Shown here: one piece after another, positions 1 through 8,047 of the stretch
How positions within the stretch are numbered: position 1 is the first letter of the stretch
Layout of the letters: each line of letters opens with the position of its first letter
Source of the DNA: an uncultured Clostridia bacterium
GTDB lineage: Bacteria > Bacillota > Clostridia > CAKSNL01 > HGM11501
Direction of reading: 5' to 3'
Length of the DNA stretch: 64,000 nucleotides
NCBI GenBank assembly: GCA_934476235.1
Contig: CAKSNL010000007.1
Span: forward strand, 1 to 64,000
The notes under the pieces: generated by a model
What the model was told of the DNA's origin: nothing
Database searches by the model: none
What the model saw: only the letters and a program-made list of their open reading frames with translations
Program-made: the position numbers and the translations under genes

Positions 1-690
1 GAATTTCGGAATTTCAACCATAACATCGCCGTTCGTGCCGTCTCTTGCAAAGGACGGCTCGCCGAGGTATGCTAAAATGTTTCCGTCCTCATCGACATTG
101 CACGTTTTCATTCCGCACCATGGATAGATGTTATCAAAATCATTGGTTACATCGCTCACAGATCCTTTATGCGCGTTTGCTACAAGACCGGCAGCGTCGC
201 CGAGTCTTTCGCATACGGTGGACGATGTGCCCGCCCAGCGCACGCCGTATTCGGGGATCAAGGTCTCCGCTTTCTCGTACGAGGTGGGAACGGTGCCCTT
301 TTCAAGCTGCGGATAAAAGCGGTGATTCATTACCGTGCCGGACTTAACCACAATGTGAAAGCGTATCGGATAGCTCGATCCGGGCTTAAAGGTCTTTCCC
401 GCGCCCGTATCTCTTACATAGTCGCTTTTAGCGGAGCCCTCGGAAAGGTAAAAGGTCGCGTCGGAGCCGCCGGAAGGGCACCCGCTTAACACATAATCGA
501 CGCCGCTTTCAACAGTGAACATCTGAAACGTAAACCTGATATCGGCAGCGGCGGTTCCCTGTACGAGTATGCCGCCGTCGTCCTCTGCGGTGAACGTAAC
601 GCCATTTATGGTATCTCCATCTGACCAATAGGGGTATTTGATGAGGTTTTTATACTTCTTTATCCCTATAAGGCTTCTGTACCTATTCAT
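1..690 (-). CDS. Phage tail-fibre-like protein, partial (C-terminus beyond left edge)
   Basis: An open frame starts at an ATG at 690 and stays open for 230 codons to base 1, so the 3' end lies outside the window. It begins 2 nt after the stop of the preceding gene (TAG-TT-ATG), which implies translational coupling. Residues about 15-140 look like the jelly-roll domain seen in clostridial phage tail proteins (NLIKYPYW, GITF-type beta strands, LSGCPSGG). Residues about 150-230 resemble the tail domain with motifs IYPWCGMKTCN, DEDGNILAYLG and DGTNGDVMVEIPKF, usually found just before the receptor-binding tip. Family recognition is from memory of such motifs. The receptor is unknown. Confidence 0.75.
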   Translation of the reverse strand, partial: MNRYRSLIGIKKYKNLIKYPYWSDGDTINGVTFTAEDDGGILVQGTAAADIRFTFQMFTVESGVDYVLSGCPSGGSDATFYLSEGSAKSDYVRDTGAGKTFKPGSSYPIRFHIVVKSGTVMNHRFYPQLEKGTVPTSYEKAETLIPEYGVRWAGTSSTVCERLGDAAGLVANAHKGSVSDVTNDFDNIYPWCGMKTCNVDEDGNILAYLGEPSFARDGTNGDVMVEIPKF

Positions 691-692
691 AA

Positions 693-2066
693 CTAACACG
701 CACCCACTCTCGCTACGACATAAGGTCCACCTTCAGAGTTTATACCGATACACTTTAACGCGACCTCGTACACCTTGTTCGCTAAGGGCGTGAACACACC
801 GCCCGAGCAATCGTCGCCCATGAACTTGAGCGTTCCGTCAAAGGACACGGTGAGAGTCGCCGCGGTCTCACCGGACTTGAAAGCGAAATATGAGCTGTAG
901 CCCTTGGTTACGTCGATAGCCGGCAGCGTCAGCGTGATAGCGGTGCTTGCAGCCGCCGCGCCGTTTAAGAGGTACTCGGTATTGTCCGAAAGCGTGATGT
1001 TTCCCGCCGCACTCTCCGGGATAACTGCCGCGGGCTTGTTCTGCTTCGCGGCGATGGAGGTGTGAAGCATGTCAAGGTCGCTAAACAGGTTATTTTCCGA
1101 CCATGAAGGCGGCATGTTGCCGTTTGCCAGACTGTATATGACCCTTCCTCCGAAGGTGATGCCGGGTCCTGCGCTGCTAAAGTCTATCCCGAGGGTCGAA
1201 GCGCTTGTTACGGTGAGCCCGAAATCGTTAAAAGCGATGCTTCCGTTTCCGGCGCCCGTATCCGCGGTCGCTATCTTCGTCCCCGAGGCGACCTTAATAT
1301 TGCCGTCGTCATCGGTCGTGACAACGTTTTCGGGCACCTCCGCGGCGTCGCCTTTGTCGCCCTTGTCGCCCTTTGCTCCGGTATCGCCTTTTGTGCCTTT
1401 CTCGCCGGTGTCACCCTTATCACCCTTGTCGCCCTTTGCGCCGCGGTAGCTTCCTAAGTTCTGCCACTCGGCGCCGGAATAAAGATAGAGGGTCTTGTCA
1501 TCGTCCGTCGTGCCGACCTGGTATATGTCGCCGGCGGACGGGGCTGTGACGGCAGATGTGAGCGCGGAAAGGCTTTCGTACACGCCTAAGATTTCAAGCC
1601 CGTGTCCCGTGTCGCCCTTTGCGCCTTTTAATGAGGCGAGCCACTCGTCTTCCGTGCCGGAATAGCCGTGCTTTACCGCGATGCCGTACGCGGAAAGGTA
1701 CATGCCTGAGACGAGCGCCTCCCCCTCTTTGTGCGTGCGGACGTACCACTTGGCGTACGTGTCAAGGCTCTCGTTGAAAAGCGCCATGTCGTTGTTATAC
1801 GCGGCGTACTCCTTGTTTGAAAAGTCGATCATCGCCTGAAGGTACAAAATGTAGATTCTGCCGTTGCCCTCCCCGAGCGTCAGGATATCGTTCTTGTGCT
1901 CCTCGTAGGGGCAAAGCTCCGGGATATCGCACGGCGCGAGGCAGTGGATTTCCGAGAGGACCGTGTGCTCCGCCTCGGCGACCCAGAGCGCCTTCACATC
2001 GTCAGAAAACGCGTTCGGGTTAAGCTCGTCCGCCAGAGCAATTATTTCTTTCAGTGTTTTACTCAT
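693..2066 (-). CDS. Collagen-like phage tail-fibre / baseplate protein
   Basis: 457 residues, ATG start with AAAGGAG 6-7 nt upstream. The N-terminal 140 residues form a helical block (WVAEAEHTVLSEI, YILYLQAMIDFSNKEYAAYN, YAKWYVRTH) typical of clostridial tail proteins that attach to the baseplate. A YSGTEDEWLASLKGAKGDTG linker follows. A Gly-X-Y collagen-like stretch (GDKGDKGDTGEKG type) occupies about residues 207-245. The C-terminal third is Thr/Ala-rich beta structure. Collagen-like stalks in tail fibres form trimers. No other phage structural gene lies upstream on this strand, because the next 500 bp are repeat DNA, so the pair may be a remnant, a tailocin piece or the end of a cluster continuing leftward. 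Confidence 0.8.
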   Translation of the reverse strand: MSKTLKEIIALADELNPNAFSDDVKALWVAEAEHTVLSEIHCLAPCDIPELCPYEEHKNDILTLGEGNGRIYILYLQAMIDFSNKEYAAYNNDMALFNESLDTYAKWYVRTHKEGEALVSGMYLSAYGIAVKHGYSGTEDEWLASLKGAKGDTGHGLEILGVYESLSALTSAVTAPSAGDIYQVGTTDDDKTLYLYSGAEWQNLGSYRGAKGDKGDKGDTGEKGTKGDTGAKGDKGDKGDAAEVPENVVTTDDDGNIKVASGTKIATADTGAGNGSIAFNDFGLTVTSASTLGIDFSSAGPGITFGGRVIYSLANGNMPPSWSENNLFSDLDMLHTSIAAKQNKPAAVIPESAAGNITLSDNTEYLLNGAAAASTAITLTLPAIDVTKGYSSYFAFKSGETAATLTVSFDGTLKFMGDDCSGGVFTPLANKVYEVALKCIGINSEGGPYVVARVGAC

Positions 2067-2139
2067 GTTTTCTCCTTTCTTTTAAGGGACCTATCATATT
2101 TTACCCTTAAAAAACCCCGTAAAAAAGTCCGTTTCCGTC

Positions 2140-2530
2140 AGCACTCACGTATTTTGCGCACACACTTTTCCGGGTCGCCAAGGATGTGAGACCCCTACAG
2201 ATTTTACACCCACTTTCGCCCTTCACCCGTAGGGTCGGTCAGCGACCGCTTGTTTAGGGAACAGTGAATAGGTGCACCATTCGGCGCACCCGTAGGGTCG
2301 ATTCATGAATCGACCGCCGAGAGGTTCGCATGTTTTCCGTGACCCTCCCGAAAAATCCCTCAGTCCCGGCTACGCCGTGCCAGCTTAAAACCGCCCTTGC
2401 GGTTTTAAGAGCGTGCGACAAAACCTTGAACGGTTTTTCGCACCTAACGAAAAAAGACTTTGTTGTCTTTTTCCGCCACGCCGTTTAGCAAGGGAGCCCT
2501 TAAAGCCCCGCGCGCGCAAAAGACCCGCGG
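2140..2530. repeat. Modular hairpin repeat, copy A (fills 2067-2566 gap)
   Basis: No gene is seen between 2067 and 2566. The stretch holds two GTAGGG palindromes: stem GGTCAGCGACC near 2229-2250 and TCGATTCATGAATCGA near 2294-2318. Then come CTCCCGAAAAATCCCTCAG, a GCTTAAAACCGC hairpin, a GTGCGACAAAACC/GGTTTTTCGCAC hairpin, a GACTTTGTTGTCTTTTTCCGCCACGCC module and TTTAGCAAGGGAGCC. The same modules recur in the same or opposite orientation at seven other places in this window. Near 2527-2555 the perfect hairpin GACCCGCGGTGCA-AAT-GCACCGCGGGTC followed by TTTTTATT is a separate terminator-like structure. Confidence 0.85.
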
Positions 2531-2557
2531 TGCAAATGCACCGCGGGTCTTTTTATT
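2525..2557 (+). terminator. Strong hairpin beside the activase stop codon
   Basis: The arms GACCCGCGGTGCA and TGCACCGCGGGTC form a near-perfect stem, followed on the + strand by TTTTTATT. On the minus strand it lies about 10 nt past the stop of the activase gene and would be preceded, not followed, by the T-rich stretch, but an AAAAG/CTTTT extension could make it work in both directions. Confidence 0.6.
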
Positions 2558-2566
2558 CATTTACTC

Positions 2567-3529
2567 TCAGACAGATGCGCTCCACTTGCCGCACTTGTCG
2601 CCCCACATTGCAACGGTCTTCCCGTCCACAATGACCTTGATGACCTCGCACGCGTTCGAGCAGCCCGAACACTCAAAGCTCTTCGGGGTGAACTCAAGGT
2701 CGATAAAGTCAAAGCCCTTGAAATTGGTCGCCCCGGTCATCTCGGTGTGATGCTTCGCCATGAGCGCCATACCGATCGCGCCCATTACCGAGAAATACTT
2801 CGGAATGATGACCTCGTGCCCCGTCTGCTCCTCAAACGCCTTTATGATGCCCTTGTTCGCCGCGACGCCGCCCTGGAACACGAACGGAGCCTCCAAAACC
2901 TTGCCGCGCCCCAGGTTATTTAAATAATTTCTTACCAGCGCGTCGCAAAGACCCTTGATGATCTCCGCCTTGGAATAGCCGTACTGCTGCTTCGCGATCA
3001 TGTCCGACTCCGCGAAAACGGTGCACCTTCCGGCGATTCTGACCTCGTTCTCCGCGGTCAGCGCAAGGTCGCCGAACTCCTGAATCGGAACGCCGAGCCT
3101 CTCCGCCTGATGATCCAAAAACGAGCCCGTGCCCGCGGCACAGACGGTGTTCATCGAAAAGTCGGTCACTATACCGTCCTTCAATATGATTATCTTGGAG
3201 TCCTGACCGCCGATCTCAAATATCGTGCGCACGTCCGGATGGTAGTGAACGGTGGCGGTGGCGTGCGCGGTGATCTCGTTCTTAACCACGTCCGCTCCCA
3301 CCATGAGCCCTATCATCTGCCTTCCGCTTCCGGTAACGCCGACGCCCGCGACAGTGTAGCCCTTGCCCTCGATATCCTCGCGCAGCTCCTCCATTCCGGC
3401 TTTAACTGAATTTATCGGCTGACCCTTGGTTCTTATGTATCTTGCGAAAAGAACCTCGGCATTCTCGTCGACCGCGACAACGTTCGTGCTGACCGACCCT
3501 GTATCTATACCTATATATAACCTTTTCAT
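2567..3529 (-). CDS. Acyl-CoA dehydratase activase (BadF/BadG/BcrA/BcrD, HgdC-like ATPase)
   Basis: 320 residues. ATG at 3529 is preferred over the ATG 15 nt upstream because GAGGAGTG lies 6 nt before it. The ASKHA ATPase fold shows in GIDTGSVSTN at the N-terminus, FEIGGQDSKII (phosphate 2 region), CAAGTGSFLDHQA with the cysteine that ligands the bridging Fe-S cluster in HgdC, and GRCTVFAESDM with the second ligand. A C-terminal Cys-rich tail (CSGCSNAC, DKCGKW) is present. The family uses ATP hydrolysis to fire an electron into a 2-hydroxyacyl-CoA dehydratase or related double-cubane protein. It is the last gene of a three-gene operon with two DUF2229-type proteins, and no classic HgdA/HgdB dehydratase pair is visible here, so the electron acceptor is uncertain. 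Confidence 0.88.
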   Translation of the reverse strand: MKRLYIGIDTGSVSTNVVAVDENAEVLFARYIRTKGQPINSVKAGMEELREDIEGKGYTVAGVGVTGSGRQMIGLMVGADVVKNEITAHATATVHYHPDVRTIFEIGGQDSKIIILKDGIVTDFSMNTVCAAGTGSFLDHQAERLGVPIQEFGDLALTAENEVRIAGRCTVFAESDMIAKQQYGYSKAEIIKGLCDALVRNYLNNLGRGKVLEAPFVFQGGVAANKGIIKAFEEQTGHEVIIPKYFSVMGAIGMALMAKHHTEMTGATNFKGFDFIDLEFTPKSFECSGCSNACEVIKVIVDGKTVAMWGDKCGKWSASV

Positions 3530-3540
3530 GATTTCACTCC

Positions 3541-4674
3541 TCAAACGCTGACGGTTTCTCTTTCGGGGGCTTTTTCCTCTTTTTCCGCCGGCTTAATCTT
3601 TTTTCTGTTTCTGCAAAGGTCGCAGAACGCCTCAAGTCTCGTCTGCGTGTTCGCCTCGCCGTTCTGCTCGTCAATCGACATCGTGAGTATCGGAATGTCA
3701 AGATCGTCCGAAAGCTTCGGGATAAGGCTTCTCGTCACAAGCTCGGGCAGACATCCGAACGGCATTAAGTGAATTACGCCGTCAAAATGGTGCGCCGCGT
3801 AGTCCATGATTCTTCCGGTATTCTCCATGTCGTGACCGCCGCAGTTGCAGAGCTTGTACTTCTCGGCAAGATCCCACATTCTCCAGCCGTCGCTCTTATT
3901 AATGCGCCTGGGCTTGATGTTGTGCTCGTACCATTCCGATATCGTCTGATGATTGGCAACCTCGCAGCCGAGCGCGTTTAAGCGCTTCTCAATCTGGTTA
4001 TTGGTCGCTCGCTCCATTACGACATATATCTCGCCGACCAGCCCGATCCTCACCTTGTCGGACTCCTTAACCGTCCGCTTCTTTATCGCGTCAAGCTTCT
4101 TTATCGACTCCTCGTACGTCTTTTTGAGCTCTTTTTTATTGTTGCAATTGTAAAACGCCCTGTCGATCTCCTCACGCGCGCGGTCAAATGAACCGGACTC
4201 GACCTCGTACGCGCGGTCGATATTTATTTTTCTGTCAACCGCGTCAAGATATTTCACCATCTGAAGGGCGAAAAGCGCGTATTTTGCGACCTTGTAGAGC
4301 GGGGTCCTGTTCTTTATCCGCTTTATCTGCTTTATGAAATAGCCCGTGTGGCGAAAAATGGAGTCGAAAATCACGACGTCCACGTCATAGCCGGCTTTTC
4401 TCAATATCTCCTCGTGCACCTTACCGTAAAGACCGGCACGGCAGGGACCCGAGCCGCCGGAGGAAATAATCATCTCGGCGCCCTTTTCGCACACCTCAAA
4501 GTATGACCCCATCATTACCTTGAAGGGATAGCAGATGAACTCCGGACTGTATAAAACGCCGAGGTCGAACGTGTGCTGAGTGGGGAGCGACGGCGCTATC
4601 ACCTCATGCCCCAAAAGCTCCAGAAACTTTTTGTACGCCGTTGTCTGACCCATATAGGGGAAGGAAACCTTCAT
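3541..4674 (-). CDS. Acyl-CoA dehydratase activase-associated protein (COG3580/3581, DUF2229 type)
   Basis: 377 residues beginning VSFPYMGQTTAYKKFLELLG. The fold is Rossmann-like with conserved cysteines in EFICYPFKVMMG, SSGGSGPCRAGLYG, LCNCGGHDMEN and LMPFGCLPE, candidate Fe-S ligands as in HgdB-like subunits. SIDEQNGEANTQTRLEAF near the C-terminus is the family signature shared with the next gene. It overlaps the upstream partner by 4 nt (ATGA) and is followed by the activase after about 11 nt. In many Clostridia these modules are fused into one polypeptide of over 1,000 residues with the activase. Here they are separate. The exact reaction is not established. Confidence 0.8.
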   Translation of the reverse strand: MKVSFPYMGQTTAYKKFLELLGHEVIAPSLPTQHTFDLGVLYSPEFICYPFKVMMGSYFEVCEKGAEMIISSGGSGPCRAGLYGKVHEEILRKAGYDVDVVIFDSIFRHTGYFIKQIKRIKNRTPLYKVAKYALFALQMVKYLDAVDRKINIDRAYEVESGSFDRAREEIDRAFYNCNNKKELKKTYEESIKKLDAIKKRTVKESDKVRIGLVGEIYVVMERATNNQIEKRLNALGCEVANHQTISEWYEHNIKPRRINKSDGWRMWDLAEKYKLCNCGGHDMENTGRIMDYAAHHFDGVIHLMPFGCLPELVTRSLIPKLSDDLDIPILTMSIDEQNGEANTQTRLEAFCDLCRNRKKIKPAEKEEKAPERETVSV

Positions 4675-5642
4675 ACCAGCGCCTCCTTCTTTTTCATTTT
4701 GATCATATCGGTGAACGCCTCAAGCCTTGTCTGCACATGGTTGTCGCCCGTGTGCTCGTCCACCCTCATAGTCATGAACGGAATTCCCGCTTCCTCGCTT
4801 CTTAATTCCATGAGCTTGCCGATAACGGAGTCCGGACCGCAGCAAAACGCGGTTATGTGAATTATCCCGTCAATATTGCCCTCTTTAATCAGCTCAAGGG
4901 CGCTGTTGTAGACCTTCCGCGCAAACACCCAGTAGGGCTCCTTCATCGCCTTTTTATCGGGATCGTTTACAGCCTCGGGGAGCATTTCGAACGTGGTGAC
5001 GCCTACGCCCATGTCGTTTAGCTTTTTCACCGTGTCCATGCTGACAAAATTGTCATAAACGTTATAGACATAGCCCATCAGAGCGATGTTTATGTTGTAC
5101 TTTTTGATCTCTGGCGCTTTCTTTCCCGAAAGCATGTCAAACGCCTGATTTACGTTATAGCCTTCTTCGGAAAATAAGCGGAAACATTCCTGCGCTACGC
5201 GCGCTTTTTTAAGCGCCTTTTTCATATCGCCCTTTGTAACGCCGAGCCTCTGGCAAAGCTCAAGATACGGCTCGTCCTCATTTTCAACTGACTTTTTGTT
5301 ATCAAAAAACACCTGTAATATTCTATCCTCATATTCCGGGAGCGAATACTTCACGATGTCCGAAAGCCCGAGAAATTTCGGGCAGTACCACTCGTGTTTA
5401 AGCTTGTAAAACACCGGTACGAATATGTAGTCAACATTCTTTTCGGCAAGGTTAATAACGTGCCCGTTAAAAATCTTTATCGGCACGCAGAACTCCGAGA
5501 CCGTTATTTTCGAGCCCTCGGAAATAATCTTTCCGTTCGTATCGTCCGACACGACAACCTCAAAGCCCAGCTCGGAAAACAGGGTCTTCCAGAAAGGACC
5601 GTAATAATAATACAAAAGCGCTTTGGGTATTCCTATCTTCAT
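4671..5642 (-). CDS. Acyl-CoA dehydratase activase-associated protein, first gene of operon (DUF2229 type)
   Basis: 323 residues starting KIGIPKALLYYYYGPFWKTLF, the usual N-terminus of this family. Cysteines occur in SEFCVPIKIFNGHV, HEWYCPKFLG and TAFCCGPDSVIG, and the C-terminus carries MRVDEHTGDNHVQTRLEAF, the same motif as its paralogue downstream. AAAGGAT lies upstream of the ATG, and a good promoter sits at 5696-5724. With the next two genes it forms a co-translated unit. A role as Fe-S/double-cubane partner of the activase is inferred from context. Confidence 0.78.
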   Translation of the reverse strand: MKIGIPKALLYYYYGPFWKTLFSELGFEVVVSDDTNGKIISEGSKITVSEFCVPIKIFNGHVINLAEKNVDYIFVPVFYKLKHEWYCPKFLGLSDIVKYSLPEYEDRILQVFFDNKKSVENEDEPYLELCQRLGVTKGDMKKALKKARVAQECFRLFSEEGYNVNQAFDMLSGKKAPEIKKYNINIALMGYVYNVYDNFVSMDTVKKLNDMGVGVTTFEMLPEAVNDPDKKAMKEPYWVFARKVYNSALELIKEGNIDGIIHITAFCCGPDSVIGKLMELRSEEAGIPFMTMRVDEHTGDNHVQTRLEAFTDMIKMKKKEALV

Positions 5643-5695
5643 TTAGCGAAAATCCTTTCATATTTAATAGCGGTACATAAAACCCGCTTCTTTTA

Positions 5696-5724
5696 ATCAT
5701 AACACTTTTTTATAAAAAATGCAA
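5696..5724 (-). promoter_or_regulatory. Sigma-A promoter of the activase operon
   Basis: On the minus strand: TTGCAT (5724-5719), 17-nt spacer, TATGAT (5701-5696), about 54 nt before the first start codon at 5642. Confidence 0.7.
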
Positions 5725-5749
5725 TAGTGACAATTTAACAAATTTCAAT

Positions 5750-5792
5750 AAAAAAATCCCCCGTTATGTTAAGACACAACGGGGAGCTTTTG
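5750..5792 (-). terminator. Intrinsic terminator upstream of the activase operon
   Basis: On the minus strand CCCCGTT and AACGGGG pair around a 12-nt loop and are followed by GATTTTTTTATTG. It lies upstream of the activase promoter and would stop transcripts arriving from the symporter side across the 800-bp repeat region. Confidence 0.65.
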
Positions 5793-5821
5793 TTCATTAT
5801 TTTACGGACGGCTTTAAATTG

Positions 5822-6600
5822 AATGCTCCGGTATGGCTCCAAAAGCTAAACGGCGTGGCGGAAAAAGACACTTTGCCTCCAAGAGCTAAAGGGAGGTGGG
5901 TTTTGCTCTGCAAAACTCGGAGGGATTTTTAGGTACACCCACGCATTTTCCGCACCCACCCTCTCGTGTCGCCGGGGACGTGAGACCCCCTACAAATTGC
6001 ACTCATTACGCCGGTGCACCGTAGGGGAGGATGACCTCATCCTCCCGCCCGGTTTTGCACTCACTACGTCTGCACCACCGTAGGGGCAATTCATGAATTG
6101 CCCGCCCGGGTCTGCACATACTTTTCATGACTCTCCCGAAAAATCCTCCCGTCATTTGCTTCGCAAATGCCACCCTCCTTTAGCTCTTGAGGGCTTTAAA
6201 TGGCTCCCTTGCTAAAGGGAGCTGTCGAAACCGATAGGTTTTGACTGAGGGATTTTTAGACGCACGCACCTATTTTCCGCACGCACCGCGGGTCGCCGGA
6301 GGCATCAATCCCTACATTTTATGCACTCATTACGCCGGTGCACCGTAGGGGAGGATGCCCTCATCCTCCCGCCCGGTTTTGCACTCACTACGTCTGCACC
6401 ACCGTAGGGTCGATTCATGAATCGACCGCTCGGGTCTGCACATACTTTTCATGACTCTCCCGAAAAATCCTCCCTGAATTTTCTAATCGAAAATTCTTCC
6501 CTCCTTTAGCAAGGAGGGCTTTAAATGGCTCCCTTGCTAAAGATAGCCGAGACTGAGGGATTTTTAGGTACACCCACGCATTTCCCGCGCTCTCCTTGCC
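5822..6600. repeat. Modular hairpin repeat, copy B (double unit, fills 5793-6602)
   Basis: No gene is seen in this 800-bp stretch. It contains two successive units, each with GGGATTTTTAG, a CGCACCCACGC-type flank, GGGTCGCCGG, a GTAGGGGAGGATGxCCTCATCCTCCCGCCC palindrome (near 6021-6052 and 6345-6376), and a second palindrome. The second palindrome is CAATTCATGAATTG in the first unit (near 6080-6107) and TCGATTCATGAATCGA in the second (near 6402-6430). Inverted flanks CTCCCGAAAAATCCTCCC and CTCCTTTAGC close each unit. The two palindromes at the same place in the two units differ by paired changes. Confidence 0.85.
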
Positions 6601-6602
6601 TG

Positions 6603-8003
6603 TTATTTTATGCTGCCCTTTTTAAAATACTTTTTCGTTTCGGCTGCAACAACGCCGGAAAGAAGCAGGAGCGCGATAAGGTTCGGGATAGCCATAAGAC
6701 CGTTCAACGTGTCCGAGATATCCCACATCAGCGTGCCGCTTCCGACAGAGCCCACGATGCAGAAAAGAATGAACACTACCTTATATATAAAGGTTACAGC
6801 CTTGTTTCCGTGAGTTAAATATTCCCAGCACGACTGTCCGTAGTAGCTCCAGCCGAGGATGGTCGAAAGTGCGAAAAAGAGAATGCTTATCTGAATTACC
6901 GTTCCGCCTATCGTTCCGGGAAGAATCTCGTTAAACGCCGCTGCGGCAGCCGCTCCCTTGGACGTGAACGCACTGAGTCCGCCCTCTGTTTCGGTGACTC
7001 CCGACAAAAGAACGGTAAGCGCCGTGAATGTGCAGATAACGATAGTGTCCGCGAACACCTCGAAAATGCCCCAGAGTGCCTGCTCGACCGGCTCATCTGT
7101 CGATGATGCCGCATGTGCGATGGGAGCCGAGCCCAGACCCGCCTCGTTTGAGAACACGCCGCGCGCGAAGCCCTGGCGGATAGCCTCCGCCATTACATAT
7201 CCGAAGATACCGCCGCCGATGGATTTAAGCGAGAACGCACCCTTGAAAATCGAAGCGAACACTTCCGGGATATCGGTTATTCTGAAGCAGAGAACAAGTA
7301 TTCCGGCTATGATATAAAATATCGCCATGAACGGCACCATGTAGCTTGTTACCTGACCGATTCTTTTTACTCCGCCGATTACGACGATTGCGACGATTAC
7401 GGCGAGGATTATGCCGGTGAATAAGGGCTTTATTCCGAAAAGACCCTCCATCGCGCCCGCAATCTCGCTCGACTGCGCGATGTTTCCGATTCCGAAGCTT
7501 GCGATACCGCCCAGAAGCGCGAATATTACCGCAAGGAATTTAAAGTGCTTTCCGAGTCCGTTTTCTATGTAGTACATGGGACCGCCGTAGTGCCTGCCCG
7601 AGGCGTCCTTCTCTCTGTACTTTACGGCGAGGGTGATCTCCGCGTACTTTGTGCACATTCCGAAAAATGCGGACACCCACATCCAGAACACCGCGCCTGC
7701 GCCGCCGACAAAGATAGCGCCCGTAACGCCGGCGATGTTGCCCGTGCCGACCGTGCCGGCAAGCGCCGTCGTCACCGCCTGGAACGGCGAAAGGTTTTCT
7801 CCGTGGTCCTTTTTGTTATCCTTCCTAAAAAGCGAGCCCACCGTGTTTTTCATCATGAACCCGAATTTGCCGACCTGGATGAACCCGGTTCTGATGCTTA
7901 AGTAAATGCCTGTGCCGACTAAGAGCAAAAGCATGACGGGTCCCCACGCAAACGAGTTTATCGCCCCGTTTATCTTGGTTACCCATTCCAAAAATTTTTC
8001 CAT
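6603..8003 (-). CDS. Alanine/glycine:cation symporter (AgcS family)
   Basis: 466 residues with about ten hydrophobic segments, normal for AgcS. Family motifs are visible: GPVMLLLLVGTGIYLSIRTG near residue 20, ALAGTVGTGNIAGVTGAI (sodium/substrate site), YGGPMYYIENGLG, GFARGVFSNEAGLGSAPIAHA and SYYGQSCWEYL. These carriers import D/L-alanine or glycine with Na+ or H+ across the inner membrane. GGAAGAGG precedes the ATG. The gene follows the GH78-like gene by 44 nt on the same strand with no terminator between, so it may be co-transcribed. The amino acid actually carried cannot be told. Confidence 0.9.
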   Translation of the reverse strand: MEKFLEWVTKINGAINSFAWGPVMLLLLVGTGIYLSIRTGFIQVGKFGFMMKNTVGSLFRKDNKKDHGENLSPFQAVTTALAGTVGTGNIAGVTGAIFVGGAGAVFWMWVSAFFGMCTKYAEITLAVKYREKDASGRHYGGPMYYIENGLGKHFKFLAVIFALLGGIASFGIGNIAQSSEIAGAMEGLFGIKPLFTGIILAVIVAIVVIGGVKRIGQVTSYMVPFMAIFYIIAGILVLCFRITDIPEVFASIFKGAFSLKSIGGGIFGYVMAEAIRQGFARGVFSNEAGLGSAPIAHAASSTDEPVEQALWGIFEVFADTIVICTFTALTVLLSGVTETEGGLSAFTSKGAAAAAAFNEILPGTIGGTVIQISILFFALSTILGWSYYGQSCWEYLTHGNKAVTFIYKVVFILFCIVGSVGSGTLMWDISDTLNGLMAIPNLIALLLLSGVVAAETKKYFKKGSIK

Positions 8004-8047
8004 TGTCCTCTTCCCTTCGATTTTCTTATTTATTATTATGAGAAAAA

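Noticed and set aside
1317..1450. Collagen-like block read as low-complexity artefact
   Set aside because: Gly-X-Y periodicity stays in frame and is flanked by recognisable tail-fibre domains, so it was kept as coding.
5822..6600. CRISPR array or tandem satellite
   Set aside because: Units are unequal, palindromic and without regular spacers; no cas genes.
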